NCBI GenBank assembly: GCA_963210315.1
Contig: OY723269.1
Location: 1,674,001-1,738,000 of the forward strand
From: Rhynchopus euleeides
Taxonomy: Eukaryota; Euglenozoa; Diplonemea; Diplonemida; Diplonemidae
Direction: 5' to 3'
DNA length: 64,000 nt
Both the position numbers and the translations under genes were made by a program. Under the pieces are notes generated by a model. The model was not told where the DNA came from. It ran no database searches and saw nothing but the letters and a program-made list of their open reading frames with translations. This document shows, piece by piece, positions 34,036-45,802 of the stretch. Position 1 is the first letter of the stretch; every line of letters begins with the position of its first letter.

Positions 34036-34261
34036 TCATCTGTCTGCGTGCACAAGAACCTTGAGGTTCTGCGTCTTGCCCAGTGTGACGTGTTCCATCA
34101 GGCAGCGGCAGTTGCCGCACTCCAGGCGGTTGTCCTTTTCCATGACCTCGACTTTGGTGAAGCTCCGCAGGAGACTGGGAAGGTCCACCGCACCCTCCTC
34201 TTTCAGCGGGTGGTCCACTATGTCCTCCCTCTCTCCTTGTCTCCGACGAGTTTCTCCAGAT
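34036..34261 (-). pseudogene. Ubiquitin-specific protease (USP) fragment
   Basis: The minus-strand frame reads a Leu/Glu-rich lead, then LLRSFTKVEVMEKDNRLEC, GNCRCLMEHVTLGKTQNL and KVLVHADR before TGA. This matches the middle of the USP catalytic domain, where an LL..F...E segment precedes a CxxC zinc knuckle, K...I and the L.IH..R strand. The Cys box and the catalytic His box are absent within reach. The frame is closed on both sides and sits at a duplication breakpoint, so it is a fragment, or a single exon of a gene whose other exons I cannot see. Confidence 0.5.
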
Positions 34262-34707
34262 CACACTTTGAAGCACTTCGTGGCCGCAGGGAGTCTGAGC
34301 TCAAAGGGCCAGGCCAGTTATAAGCAGCTCGGTTATCGCACCTAGCGAAGAGGGCCTGCATCCACTTGGCTCGGGGGGCCTGCTGCACCAAGGTCTGATG
34401 ACGTTGCCCTTACTGCCGCACGCATCGGACCCTCGGGATGCGGCGCAGGGGGTGGTCTTGGCGTCCATATGTCTGAACACTTCTTTAGGGGGGCTGGGTC
34501 AGCGCGTTCGCACTCAACACATCTCTCACTGTGCATCGCAGTGCCCCTCTCCAAGCCACAACTGGCCGCCACTACCACCACCCCACCACACCCCCCCAGC
34601 CATCCCACTCACATCGTTGGGAGGCACCCTCTACAGCTCTCCAACCCTGCCCTTTCGGGTAGAGGCAACGGCGGGGCTGCGTGGGGTGCTGTGGCGTGCC
34701 GGCTGCC
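34262..34707. other. Intergenic between USP fragment and BUD13
   Basis: The stretch is C-rich with several CCACC runs. No gene is evident. It is the likely location of the BUD13 promoter and 5' leader, but no core element is recognisable. Confidence 0.4.
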
Positions 34708-36544
34708 ATGTCACTCCGGACGGATGCCGCGCATGCGCAGACCGATGAAGCGTCGAAGGAGGCGGCAGAGCGCCAGGCCTATGTCGACAGTATGTACGGC
34801 GACAAGAAGAGGGTGAGGAAAAAGGTCGCAAAGCGGAAGCGCCTGCCGGGAGGCATCGTTGATGAGGATATCGCTGTGGAGGCAGGGAGGCGTGTGGAGT
34901 CCAGCGAGGACGAGGAGGAAGCACACCCAGCAGCGCGGGGTGGCCCCAGCAGCAGCGCTGCGCGCAACGTGGATGCGCCGAAGGCGCGACGGACAGCAGG
35001 GTCGTGGCAGACAGACAACAGAGGCGGTGCCTCTGCTGCGCCGGCACAGCCCAGGCAGCGGCACGACTCAGACAGCGAGTCGGACGCGGGGGAGCCCCAG
35101 CAGAAGCAGCAGCAGCAGCAGCAGCGGCGGCGGCGGCATGACTCCAGCGATTCCGATATGTCGCCTGTGCGGCGGCAGCCACAGAGGGGTCGCAACGACA
35201 GCGACTCAGACATGTCGCCGGAACGGCGTCCGGCGGCAGGGGCAGCTGCGCAGCGCGGCGGCGGCGGGTCTGATGACAGCGATATGGATGTGCCGCGGAG
35301 GGCGCCGCCGGCGCAGGACAACCTGATGGAGGACGGCACAACGGCGGGGCTGAAGACAGCCGCGGAACAGGCGGAGGAGAACAAGCGCATCAAGGCGGAT
35401 CGCGACGAGCAGTGGCGCAGCGTGGATGCCTCCCTCACCGGCGATGGGGCGAAGACTATGTATGCCGTGCTGTGGGTTTTACATCGAGACTTCTCAGAGT
35501 TTGACGTAAACAAAACAGCAGAGATCGAATCAAGAGCAGGGTGGTGCTCGGTGTGCTGTACACTACGCTACGATGTTTGAAAATATTCGTTTGCCGTGTT
35601 GCTGCTGTGATACCCAAAAGGAAAACCAATGTGCATCCACACCCCACACCCACACCACACCCAATGCCTCGCAGCTACCGGCAGCGTGGGACAGGGAAGA
35701 TCCTGGAGGACAAGCTGCAGGTGATGAAGGACTCGCGTGACGGGAAGCTGCGGTCCCGCGAGCTGACCGGGGAGCAGCGCATCTGGGGTGAGGGTGTGAA
35801 GCAGCACGCGACAGAGGCAGAGAAGAGGCGGGACGAGGAGGAGCGGGCGGCAGCACCCCTCGGGATGACGGAGGATGACCCGCGGTATCAGGAGCGGAAG
35901 CGTGCGGAGGTGCGCGTGGATGATCCGATGCGGGACCTTCTCGGCGGGGACGATGAGGATCCCCTGGCGGCTATGGAGGCGGCCGCCGCGGGGAAAAAAA
36001 GCAAAAAGGGCAAGAAGGATAAGAAGGACAAGAAGGGGAAGAAGGAGATGAAGCGCCTCGAGAAGGAGATTGCGGAGCGCGAGGCGGCCCGGGTTCCCGT
36101 ATGCGAAAGGAAAAGAACATGGTGGGGTGGTGGTGGGGGTGGGGGGGGTCGGCTCAAAAGAACATGCTGCCACACCACACGCCATCATGCTGCACATCAC
36201 ACAGGTGTTCGAGGGGTCGTATCCTTCCAACCGATTTAACATCCGCCCAGGCCACCGGTGGGATGGCATCGACCGTGGCAACAGGTATGCCTGCATACCT
36301 CCTCCCCGATACCGGCAAGAAGGGGCATCCTCTGTGTGGTACCATCAAAGCAGGAGGTGATTTTTGTGAGCTTAGCTGGGTCGGCTGTGTAACTTGTTGG
36401 AAGCGGGGGGGCCCGCTTTCAACATCCGCCACTGTGTTCTTCCGACAATTTGCCTCCCCCCCCCCCCCCCCCCCGCCCTGCAGATACGAACGGAAACTTG
36501 TGGACCGGCAGGCCGAAAGGGAGGCCAAGCGCGCGCAGTACTGA
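34708..36544 (+). CDS. BUD13: BUD13-family pre-mRNA splicing factor (RES complex)
   Basis: I read four exons: 34708-35459, 35675-36098, 36205-36284 and 36484-36544 (438 aa). All three introns begin GTATGC and end in CAG. The N-terminus (QAYVDSMYG, KKRVRKK) and the Ser/Asp-rich repeats with HDSDSESD and SDMSP are typical of BUD13. Exon 2 gives YRQRGTGKILEDK and a Lys-rich segment. Exons 3-4 restore the diagnostic block SNRFNIRPGHRWDGIDRGNRYE and a short basic tail. BUD13 belongs, with Snu17 and Pml1, to the RES complex in the nucleus. An in-frame ATG nine codons upstream (34681) is an alternative start. The poly-C tract before the last acceptor is notable. Confidence 0.9.
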
Positions 36545-37451
36545 CGGCGCCACTGTTTCTCAAGGTGCTCCACAGCGGAAGCGGAAGCAGATTTCGCTCG
36601 GTGCTACCGACGCTATGCAAAAAAAACAATCTGAACGTGTATCTCAAGCCGACGTAGCTCTCTCTCTGATGGCATCATTTTTTTTTTGCGTGATGTTCTC
36701 CTCCCAAGGCTTGCCATGTTTTACCCTAGCCTTAGAGCACGCAGAGGCAAGTGAGGAAGCGAAGAACTGGCCATCCGTGCCGGTTTTCTCTCTTCGGGTG
36801 GGAGGGTGGTGGGGAGGGGAGAGCTCTGAGTCGTGTGCCTCCGATGGGCCAGGGAGTGGGGGGGAGCAGGCACCCACCCCCCCCGCCCCCTGCCTTGAAA
36901 CCAAGTGCTGTTCCAACGCTACCTCTGCCTTTCTGCCCTTCGTGATGGCGCAGGAGGGTGTTGATCAGGGTTCGATGTGCCCTACACTACACAATGTGTG
37001 TGCCATGCCAGATTTTGGGATCGTATCACATTGGGCGCTCGTTGCCACCTCTTTGTTGTGCAGGATGGGGGTTGGGTACGATGTAGATGCACGGCCCGCA
37101 CACCGCGCGCCTGCGCTGGGGGGGGGGGGGGGGAGGGAGGGGACCCTGTCATGCGTTCAACAGAAAGCGAGGACGGCGATTTTTGGACTGCCCCCCCCCC
37201 CCTCCCCCCTCCCCCTCGCCCCTCGCCAGGCTGCAGGGATTCCTTTTTCGTTTTTTCCGCACATTCGTGTGAGCAGAAAGTCACCCACCACAGCAATCAT
37301 CCTCTCGCGATCGACGAATACCCGCTTGTTCTTCTCTCCCCTTTCTGATTTGCAGACACAAAGTTTCCGGATTTGGCGCACCATTCAAATAACATCTCTC
37401 TCTTTGAGCCACCCACCCACCACCACCACCCAACCCAGGGGGTACACCACG
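36545..37451. other. Intergenic/5' region of the ABC transporter gene
   Basis: The stretch is rich in G and C runs (for example near 37118-37140 and 37190-37215). The ABC frame is open throughout but shows no domain before 37452. A CAG after a pyrimidine tract at about 37354 could be the acceptor of a 5'-UTR intron. No promoter motif is recognisable. Confidence 0.4.
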
Positions 37452-39722
37452 ATGCACTCGGCGTGGCGCCAGGCCGTGCGGCGGAGCGTGCTGCAGCCAG
37501 CGGCACGCGTGACCCCCACCCGCACCGCCTCCACGCCCCTGCCCCGCCTCCACGGCACCACCTCCCTCCCCGCGGCGCACCACCTCTTCGGGCTGCAGCA
37601 GCGCTTCTACTCCGCAGCTGCCCGCACACGCTACGCCGCACTGCGCTCCGCGCTCCGGGGAAAATGGCAGCCCGCCACACCCGCCCTGCTTCTCCTGGGC
37701 TCGAAGACCCAGGGCAGGCACAAGTCCTCCTCCGTGGCGAACACCACCGCCGCCACCACCACCACCGCCACCCCCTCTGCCAAGCCCACTGCGCCTGAAA
37801 GTGCTGGGGATAGCCAGCAGGCAGGGCATGCCAGGGGCCCGCCACCCAAGACCTCCTCCTGGGGCATGATCCGCCGCATGGCTGTGGAGATCTGGCCCCG
37901 CGGGGAAGGCGCGCTCCGGCTGCGCGCGCAGGTGTGCCTCGCGGTGACCTGCGTGTTTGCGACGAAGCTGATCGGGATCGGGGTGCCCTACTGGTTTAAG
38001 GGTGTGGTGGACACGCTCTCCCCCGACCCGTCCGTGGTGCTGCAGGCGTTCAACCCCTTCGGGTTCGGGATCTTGGGGCTTGTGGTGGCCCACTCCGTGT
38101 TCCGCGCGATGCAGTCCCTCACGCAGGAGGCGAGGGGCGCCCTCTTCGCTCCCATCGTGCACCGTGCGATGCGCTCCCTCGGGGTGCAGGTGGCGGAGCA
38201 TCTGCACAACCTGCCCCTGGCGTACCACGTCAACCGGCAGACGGGGTCCCTCTCGCGCTCCATCGACAGGGGGACGAAGGCTGTGGATCGTCTGCTGAAT
38301 TTCGCGCTGTTCCACATCATCCCGACGGCCCTGGAGCTGGTGCTGGTGTCCGCCGTGCTCTATATGCAGGCGGGGCTGCCGTTTGCCCTGACGGCGCTGG
38401 GTGCGGTGGGGGCCTATTCGGTTTTCACCTTCAAGCTTTCGACGTGGCGCATCGGGATCCGGAAGGAGATGAATAAGATCGACAGCCAGGCGTCGTCCTG
38501 CATCGTCGACGGGCTGCTGAACTACGAAACAGTGAAGTATCACCAGAATGAGGCCCACGAGGTGTCGCGGTACAACGCGCTCCTCTCGCAGTATGAAAAG
38601 AAGGCGGTTATCACACAGCAGAGCCTTGGGTTCCTCAACTTTGGGCAGCAGTTCATGTTCACCTTCGCCATGGGGGTGTCCATGGCAATGAGTGTCGCGC
38701 GCGTCTCCTCCGGGACAATGACCCTGGGAGATCTGGTGCTGGTGAACGCGCTGCTGATGCAGCTGTCCATCCCCCTGCATTTCCTCGGCACCGTCTACCG
38801 CGAGCTGCAGTCAGCCGTGGCGGACATGGAGGCCCTCTTCGACCTGCTCGACAGGCACACCAACAAGCAGATCGACTGTGCCAATGCAGGCCACCCCGAG
38901 ACCATGAAGGAGTTCACCTACAGGGGGGGCACCATCGAGTTCAAGGATGTCCACTTCCGCTACAAGGAGGACCAGCCCATGCTGCGGGGGGTCTCCTTTG
39001 CGGTCCCCGCCGGAACCTCCCTGGGCGTCGTGGGGCCGTCGGGCTGCGGGAAGTCGACCATCATGAAGCTCCTCTTCAAATTCTACGCACCCGACTCGGG
39101 CACCGTGTCGGTTGACGGGCAGGACGTGCAGCAGGTGAAGTCCGACACCCTCCGGAGGCACATGGGGGTCATCCCGCAGGACACCGTGCTGTTCAACGAC
39201 ACCCTGATGTACAACGTGCGGTACGGCAACCTGGATGCGTCGGAGGCGGAGGCGCTGGAGGCGAGCCGCAAAGCAGGCCTGCACGACGCGGTGTCTGGCT
39301 TCTCGGATGGCTACGACACGCGTGTGGGGGAGCGCGGGCTGAAGCTCTCCGGCGGTGAGAAGCAGCGTGTGGCGATTGCGCGTGCACTTCTGCGGCGGGC
39401 ACCCATCCTCCTGGCAGATGAGGCAACATCTGCCCTCGACACTCGCACGGAGGCTAGGGCCGTTGCGGCGCTTCGCGAGTGCTCCGCCCCCAATCCGCTC
39501 ACGTCTGTGATCATCGCACACCGCCTGTCCACCGTGAATCATTGCGATGCCATCCTGGTGCTGAAGGACGGGCACCAGAGTGAGTACGGTACACATGACG
39601 AGCTTCTCGCCAACGGTGGCCTCTACAGTGCTCTGTGGGAGCAGCAGCTGCGCGACTCGTCGGAAGCAGGGCCGGAGGCGGAGAAGAGTGCATCAGAGGA
39701 GGGGGCAGAGGTGGCCAAGTAG
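37452..39722 (+). CDS. ATM1: Mitochondrial ABC half-transporter, ATM1/ABCB7 type
   Basis: The protein has 756 aa in a single exon. Residues 1 to about 110 are rich in Arg, Ala, Ser and Thr with almost no acid, as in a mitochondrial presequence. A six-helix membrane domain spans about 155-450 and contains the ATM1-family blocks NRQTGSLSRSIDRG (about 261-274) and NYETVKYHQNE (about 357-367). The nucleotide-binding domain has Walker A GPSGCGKST (528-536), Q-loop PQDTVLFNDT, signature LSGGEKQR (632-639), Walker B ILLADE (652-657), SALD and H-loop His690, so it looks catalytically intact. ATM1 exports a glutathione-linked sulfur compound from the matrix for cytosolic Fe-S assembly. The start at 37452 directly precedes the presequence. 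Confidence 0.93.
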   Translation: MHSAWRQAVRRSVLQPAARVTPTRTASTPLPRLHGTTSLPAAHHLFGLQQRFYSAAARTRYAALRSALRGKWQPATPALLLLGSKTQGRHKSSSVANTTAATTTTATPSAKPTAPESAGDSQQAGHARGPPPKTSSWGMIRRMAVEIWPRGEGALRLRAQVCLAVTCVFATKLIGIGVPYWFKGVVDTLSPDPSVVLQAFNPFGFGILGLVVAHSVFRAMQSLTQEARGALFAPIVHRAMRSLGVQVAEHLHNLPLAYHVNRQTGSLSRSIDRGTKAVDRLLNFALFHIIPTALELVLVSAVLYMQAGLPFALTALGAVGAYSVFTFKLSTWRIGIRKEMNKIDSQASSCIVDGLLNYETVKYHQNEAHEVSRYNALLSQYEKKAVITQQSLGFLNFGQQFMFTFAMGVSMAMSVARVSSGTMTLGDLVLVNALLMQLSIPLHFLGTVYRELQSAVADMEALFDLLDRHTNKQIDCANAGHPETMKEFTYRGGTIEFKDVHFRYKEDQPMLRGVSFAVPAGTSLGVVGPSGCGKSTIMKLLFKFYAPDSGTVSVDGQDVQQVKSDTLRRHMGVIPQDTVLFNDTLMYNVRYGNLDASEAEALEASRKAGLHDAVSGFSDGYDTRVGERGLKLSGGEKQRVAIARALLRRAPILLADEATSALDTRTEARAVAALRECSAPNPLTSVIIAHRLSTVNHCDAILVLKDGHQSEYGTHDELLANGGLYSALWEQQLRDSSEAGPEAEKSASEEGAEVAK

Positions 39723-39925
39723 ATCGTGTGACTTATAAGTCAGGACGAAAAGAAGGCCATGACACCCCTTCCTGTGTGGCATAGAGCGTGAAGAGTGGAG
39801 GGGGGGGGGATGGAGGCAATTAGTCAAAATGGGGTGTGTGGGGGGGGGGGGCTGCTGCGACAAAAAAAGCAAAAAAAAGTGGAGGAGGGGTGGGGGGTGG
39901 GGGGTAGGGGGGGTCAAATGGGGGT

Positions 39926-41024
39926 GACAAACACGATTTTTCAAAAAACCGGCGCAGAGGCCCCAAAGCCCCCGTAAACCCTCCAAACCCCCCCAGATCG
40001 GTCCGGAAACCCATCGAACCCCACTTTTCCACCATTCCGGGCACCTCAGGTGCCCGAATTGGGGTACCTAAATTTTGTGCCACCGTTTGGTACCGTACAG
40101 TGCCACTGTGTGGGAGGTTGGAAAAGAAAATGCCCCAACACACCACATCTGAGGGTTGCAATGCATGTTGCTTGCCAACCACGTCATCCGGTGGGTGTCA
40201 GGCGCTATGTAGGTGGCATTAGCCAGGTCTTCGATGTGTTCTGGCTTGTATATATACCTCCCTGCCTGCGGCACAGGCACTGCCTTTGTCCCCCACACCA
40301 GCCACAGAGAGCGTATTGTACTCGGTCCACGGTTGCTGATTCATTGTGATGCGTTGTATCCTCGAGTGAACGTCACACACTAGTGGCACCACCACCCGCC
40401 ATCCGAGAGCTGTATTGACTTTGCGCGCTTCCGTTGTATTCACCTCGCCACGCATATTGCACCGTTCAGTACCAGTGCTCTTGGGCCAGGCAAAGTAGAC
40501 CGCAGCAACTACCAATTCTGGCACAATGGGTACCACGACAGCGCACTTCATGTGTTCCCGGAATGTACAGCTCGTGTTGCAACAGTCGTTGTCAACACAT
40601 CCCGGTTGTGGAGCACTGCTGCACAGGAATCACACGACCATCTGGACTGTTCCGTACCTACAGGCAGCCTCCCGGTGCATGGTGGCAGGGAGGTATATAT
40701 ACAAGCCAGAACACATCGAAGACCTGGCTAATGCCACCTACATAGCGCCTGACACCCACCGGATGACGTGGTTGGCAAGCAACATGCATTGCAACCCTCA
40801 GATGTGGTGTGTTGGGGCATTTTCTTTTCCAACCTCCCACACAGTGGCACTGTACGGTACCAAACGGTGGCACAAAATTTAGGTACCCCAATTCGGGCAC
40901 CTGAGGTGCCCGGAATGGTGGAAAAGTGGGGTTCGATGGGTTTCCGGACCGATCTGGGGGGGTTTGGAGGGTTTACGGGGGCTTTGGGGCCTCTGCGCCG
41001 GTTTTTTGAAAAATCGTGTTTGTC
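39926..41024. mobile_element. Foldback element with 341-bp inverted arms
   Basis: The left arm (39926-40266) and right arm (40684-41024) are inverted copies of equal length with no mismatch that I noticed, around a 417-bp loop. Outside the arms the inverted match resumes after a small indel (CATTTGACCCCCC), so the element may extend to about 39900-41067. The loop has no recognised gene. It lies between the ABC transporter and the cyclase-like gene and would fold into a very long hairpin if transcribed. Confidence 0.8.
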
Positions 41025-41067
41025 CACGTAAAAGGGTGGCATTTGACCCCCCCTAGGGGGGGGGGGC

Positions 41068-41877
41068 AGGCCTGGGGTAAAAGCCTGGGCTGTGTGTCGT
41101 GTGGTGCATGCAGCGCAACACCAACTCCTCCTCCTCCTCCGCGATTCTTGGCATAGCGCCGGGGGAGTCAATTTAAGAAACCTGGATTAGAATCGTATCC
41201 GTCCCTCCGGGTGAGCATGGGTGGTCTGCACGGCACTACTCGAGGCTGTCACCAGGGCGAGATTCTGTGCCAGCAGTTCGGGGTGTGGGGTGTCATGCGG
41301 TGCAATTCGTGTGCTCCTGCTGGTGTTCCATTGAGTCTGCTATGGTATCTGACAGACTGGTTGCTTCCAAAATGCCCCCAGCTTTACAGTGTGCTGTACA
41401 CATTGGAAGTGTGTGACAGTGTGGGTGTGTCCAGCCGAGGCCTGTGCCGGTGCCAAACAAGGCAAGCTGCGGCAGAGCGCGGCGGCGCCTCCTTGCCACC
41501 GCAAATGCAACGCCTTCTGGCTGCTTTGTAACCCGTCTTTGTTGTCTCGCACCACCAGGGCAGGTGCGAGGGCAGCAGGTTTTATCAAACGAGGCAACGG
41601 GGTTTCCCGTTGGGCCCTGCAGGCCGTGCAGGCGCGTGGGCCACAAGGCGCTGCTGTGGGACAGGGATCACGGAACCATGTGCGGGGTATGTTGTTACAT
41701 ATTCCCGGTGCTTCCCGCCGCTCTCATCTGTGCTAGCTATGGACTGGCTTGAAACACGCTATGGCCACCCAGGAGACAACTGGCGAGAGGTGTTGCTTTG
41801 TTTTGTGGGTGGCTTCAGCATTGTTGGGCATGCCGGTCATGCAACCAAGCCTTCACCCACAATGCCACACCCAGGTG
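41068..41877. other. Intergenic upstream of cyclase-like gene
   Basis: The stretch holds short frames only. The frame of the first cyclase exon is open upstream to about 41749, but that part shows no domain. An upstream exon cannot be excluded. Confidence 0.35.
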
Positions 41878-44544
41878 ATGCATATGATATCCATCCGCAC
41901 CCTGACTGTTGGGCTCGTGGCAACGTGCGCTGTTGTAGTGGGCGTGCTTGCCACAGCACTCGCTGTGTCGACCTCGGACCGGGCCCTTGCGGACACCCGT
42001 GCTTCACGTGACTCGTCTGTGGAAACAGTGGTCAATGCAGGCCAGAAATCGATCCAGGAACTCTCGGATGACTACGTCAATGCACTGGGTGACAGTGCTC
42101 TGCGTGAGGTCCAGAGTTGGATGCGCAAAATGTACGAGGTGATTGGCATGCAATGCCGCATGTCAGAAGCGCTGCCGAAGAATGTGTCATCATCGTTCGA
42201 CCACATCTACTCTCATCGGGCCTGGATGTACAACACAATCCGCACCTACGACAGCATCTTCGCGGTGACCCACGTGTCTGCTGAAGGGTACTTCGTCCTG
42301 ATGTATGAGATTGCCACGACAATGACACGCGGTCCGTCTGAATACCATCATCTCGAGATGTACATTCGCGACAGTACGCGTTCGCCTGGCGACCCACCTA
42401 CTGATGTCATGGTCTTCAGTGAGGTGACTACTGACGGCCTGGGTAACCCGTGGGGCGAGGGCCTGCAGGTGAAGCCGCTTCCGCTGTGCACATCCGACCT
42501 GCGCACCCGCAGGTGGGTGGACACCGGCGCCCCCACACTGCCACCCTGCAGAACAAGCACCCTTTTCTTTTTGGCTGAATTCGCTCTCGCCCCACCCCTG
42601 CCGCCGAATATGATTTACTCTTCGCCCCTGCTGTCTGTTTTTACCCACCTGCAGCTTATGCTGTCGTGTAAATACGGCAGCCCGATCACACGTGAGGCTT
42701 ACGGCAGTATTATGCTCAGCATCGATGTGAGGGCAGTGTCAACAGTCCTGCAGTCGCTGGACTTCCGGCGCTCCGAACTGGGCCGTGTCTACATCATAAC
42801 TGTGTCGGACCTGGACCTTGTCGGGGCTTCACATGGACTGTATGTGCAACTCACTTCCCCCCCGCCACCCGGATTTATATTCACACCACCACAGGGCCTA
42901 TGCGCTGGGTTTCAAGTCCGGTGTCCCAGCCAAGACGGTGGCGAAGGCGAGGAACAGCAGCGACCTGCTGATCGCTGCATCGGCCTTGGCTCTGGAAGGA
43001 AATGTGTCAGGCAGCAACGTCACAATGTTTGAGTCCCTGTCACTGCAGCAGACGGCTGGGTCCTTGAATCTCGCGACGAACCGGACACCGACGGGAGAGC
43101 CGTTCTTCACAGGGTATGTTTGTAGAGGATCACCTGCCTGCGGGTTCTCTACTTTAGAACCCGGACCCGTTCCCTCTTCCCGAGTGCCCGCTTGCCTGTC
43201 CACCCCCACACCTGCAGGGTGAAGATCTTCCGTATTCCATTGGGCCCCAACTGGTACGTCGTGTCGCTGCTGGACGAGGAGCATGTGTTGGGTAACATCC
43301 GACGTGCTGAAGCCCGCACACAGGCCGACATACAGAAAAGCCAAGACGATGTTGACTCAGAGATGGCCACTGCACGCATCGTGATGTACGTGACACTCGT
43401 CGTTGCAGCGCTGTTGCCCATCGCCCTCTCGGTGGTGCTGGTGTTCCGCGTGACGGAGCCTCTGCTGCGCCTGATGCGCAACATGTCGCGTGTGGCGGTG
43501 ATCGACCTGGAGAGTGTTGAGGAGGGCAAGGCCAGCTTGCTGGTCGAGGTGTATGGCATGGAGCAGTCCTTCTTGACGATGATGCGCAACCTCATTGAGT
43601 ACAAGCAGTACCTGCCGCAGTGCGTGCTGGTTGAGGATTGTCATGTGAGCGATGCCGCAGATTCTCACGTCGATGGATCCTTTTCGCAACTGGAACCCGG
43701 GCAGAGTGGACGCAGCGACAGCACCAACGCCGGTCGGAACGGCGTCTTCAGCGATACCCTGCATGTGAGGAATGTGACACTCCTTGTGGCGAATATATCC
43801 GACACCCACTCGCGGAGTGGGGCCGACCTGAAGGGCATGATTTCATACTACGTGGTCTTTTTCATCCAGTCTGCGAAGACCTTCAAAGGCATTGTGGAGC
43901 TGCAAGGGGATAGAATCACGACAGCCTTCAACACCCTGCTGTTCAGCGCGCGCCACCGCACGCTTGCGTGTGAGGTTGCATTTGATGTCCTGAAAAAGGT
44001 GAAAATGCCTGTGAACATCGCTCTTGCAACGGGGACGGCTGCGTGTGGGAACCTTGGATGCACGTCTTTGAAAACATACGGGGTTGTGGGTCCCGTGGCG
44101 TCCAACGCACGGGCTCTGGAACGCTTTGGGCGGTCCTATGGCCTCAAGGTCGTCTGTGAAAATGCAATTTCCAGCGAGGCAGAGTGCTCCTTCGTCTTCC
44201 GCAAGCTTCTCAAATGCGTCATGAAAGACGGGCGTGTGACTTTCCTTCACGAGGGCGTGTGTGTGAAAGACAATAGCATGGATGAGTGGATGTATCAGAT
44301 CGAGCAGGGCGGTATTCAGGATATGTACTCTACTGCCGGTAAATGCATGGATCTCATCTGGTTGGGCGATATGAAGGGTGCACGCGCTCTTGCCACCCCC
44401 GAAATGAAGGGCAGTGCATGGGTGATGCAACTACTGGCTCATGCTGAAGCGAACGGGTGTGCCCCAGAGCCAGTGAATCTGTTCAGCCCTGTTCCAGTGT
44501 TACCGGGTTCCGAACATACGGTGATCTCGCTCATAGCGTCTTAG
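41878..44544 (+). CDS. CACHE-HAMP receptor with degenerate class III cyclase domain
   Basis: Exons are 41878-42516, 42655-42839, 42895-43113 and 43218-44544 (789 aa). Introns 2 and 3 start GTATGT. Intron 1 starts GTGG, stays in frame, and is the least certain. A signal-anchor helix (VGLVATCAVVVGVLATALAV) is followed by a CACHE-like extracellular region, a second helix (about 401-424), a HAMP-like segment (RVTEPLLRLM), a YLPQCVL linker and a class III cyclase fold. In that fold VANIS replaces the FxDI metal site (Asp to Asn, about residue 540). The second acidic site survives in LQGDRITTAF, as do the TGTAACGNLG strand and SNARALER. The start could be at 41878 or 41884. It is a probable membrane sensor of reduced or no catalytic activity. 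Confidence 0.75.
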
Positions 44545-45191
44545 TCGAGCTTCATCAAGGACTGCGTGCTTTCCAGATCTGTTATGTCGATGGGGTGTGC
44601 GAGTAATATTATCAAGGTTCATTGGTCGAGAGTTGTTCCCACAACGCAGGAGGGTGCGCCCCATCCTTGCAGAACATCACCACGCTACAGGAGTCGCGAA
44701 GTAACGAAGGATATCGGACGACTGGATCACCGGTGCCTCACCCCCTCCCACCCTGGGAGGGGAAATGTGGCTAGGAGGCCACACAACGTTTCAACGGAAA
44801 GAGAGATCGCCAGTCATTTGCCAAAATCGCAGGAAAGGGAAGCTGTTGGCGATCCACCCCTCCCCCTTCATCTGAACTGCTGGAGACTTGATTTTCCATT
44901 CACTCTCGACGATCAGAACCCCTTCATTTGGTACAATTCCGATTCTGCCACACTGCTGTTTTAATCGATTTTGAATCAAGCCAATCAGCCCTTTCCAGGA
45001 CTGATGCGTCTCGTTGTCAAATTGAGATGGGGGGTCTTCGCTGGTCGTTATGCTTCGTTATTCTGCGTCAGTTTCACCTAGTTTCCTTAGGAAATGCACC
45101 AAAATGCACTGACGATCACCCCGTAGCGAGACCCCCTATAGGGCCTGCAGTGCAGAAAAGTGCATTCTTTTGATGATTTTCTTCCCCCTTT

Positions 45192-45402
45192 TTTTTGTTA
45201 GTTCGGCGTAGCCAACTGGGGAAACTTTCTGTGCCTTTAGCTGGATCGTGCGTCCCCACTCACACCACTTCATCAGACCGGGGAGTGGTGTACACAAAGA
45301 GTGGGGTCTGCGTTCCAACAAAACAACTTTCGGCAGTAATTGGTTTGTTGTCTCGTTTTGCTGTCACTTTACGATCCAGCGGGGGGCACAGATAGTTTTT
45401 CA
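45192..45402 (+). repeat. Diverged copy of part of the 4.4-kb unit
   Basis: This matches 6090-6280 (and the equivalents near 10496 and 29740) through GAAACTTTCTGTGCCTTT, GGAGTGGTGTACACAAAGAG and TCTCGTTTTGCTGTCACTTT, at clearly lower identity than the units have to each other. It is an older dispersed copy. Confidence 0.7.
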
Positions 45403-45802
45403 AACAAAAGTTGCCTCCATGAATCTGGGTGCCTCGTCAGGCAGAAATGTGAACACAAGAACTCAAGCAAACAATCACACGCCACACCTTCCGCAGGCAT
45501 TTTTTGGCTGGTTCATGCCCAAATGGTGTGAACAAATAATGTTTCCGGAGGAAAAAAATACCATGGCGTGAGCCACGGATCCCAATGATGCAAATAAACG
45601 CATTTTCGGGAGGAGGAAAAAATGGTCCAAAAATGGGGCCCGGGCGGGCCAGCCGGGGCCTGGCCCATGTCCTCAGTGTCTGTCATTCAACATCTGGCTT
45701 TGACGCGGCAATCCAGCCTGTACTGACGAGCCTTGGCGCCCTCGGACCCTTGGGCACGATTCACTCAACTTCAACTTCAGGAAGATGGACTGTGCCCCAC
45801 AA

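Noticed and set aside
37281..38780. 499-codon minus-strand open frame opposite the ABC transporter
   Set aside because: It is a shadow of the GC-rich codons of a clearly conserved plus-strand gene, with no domain of its own.
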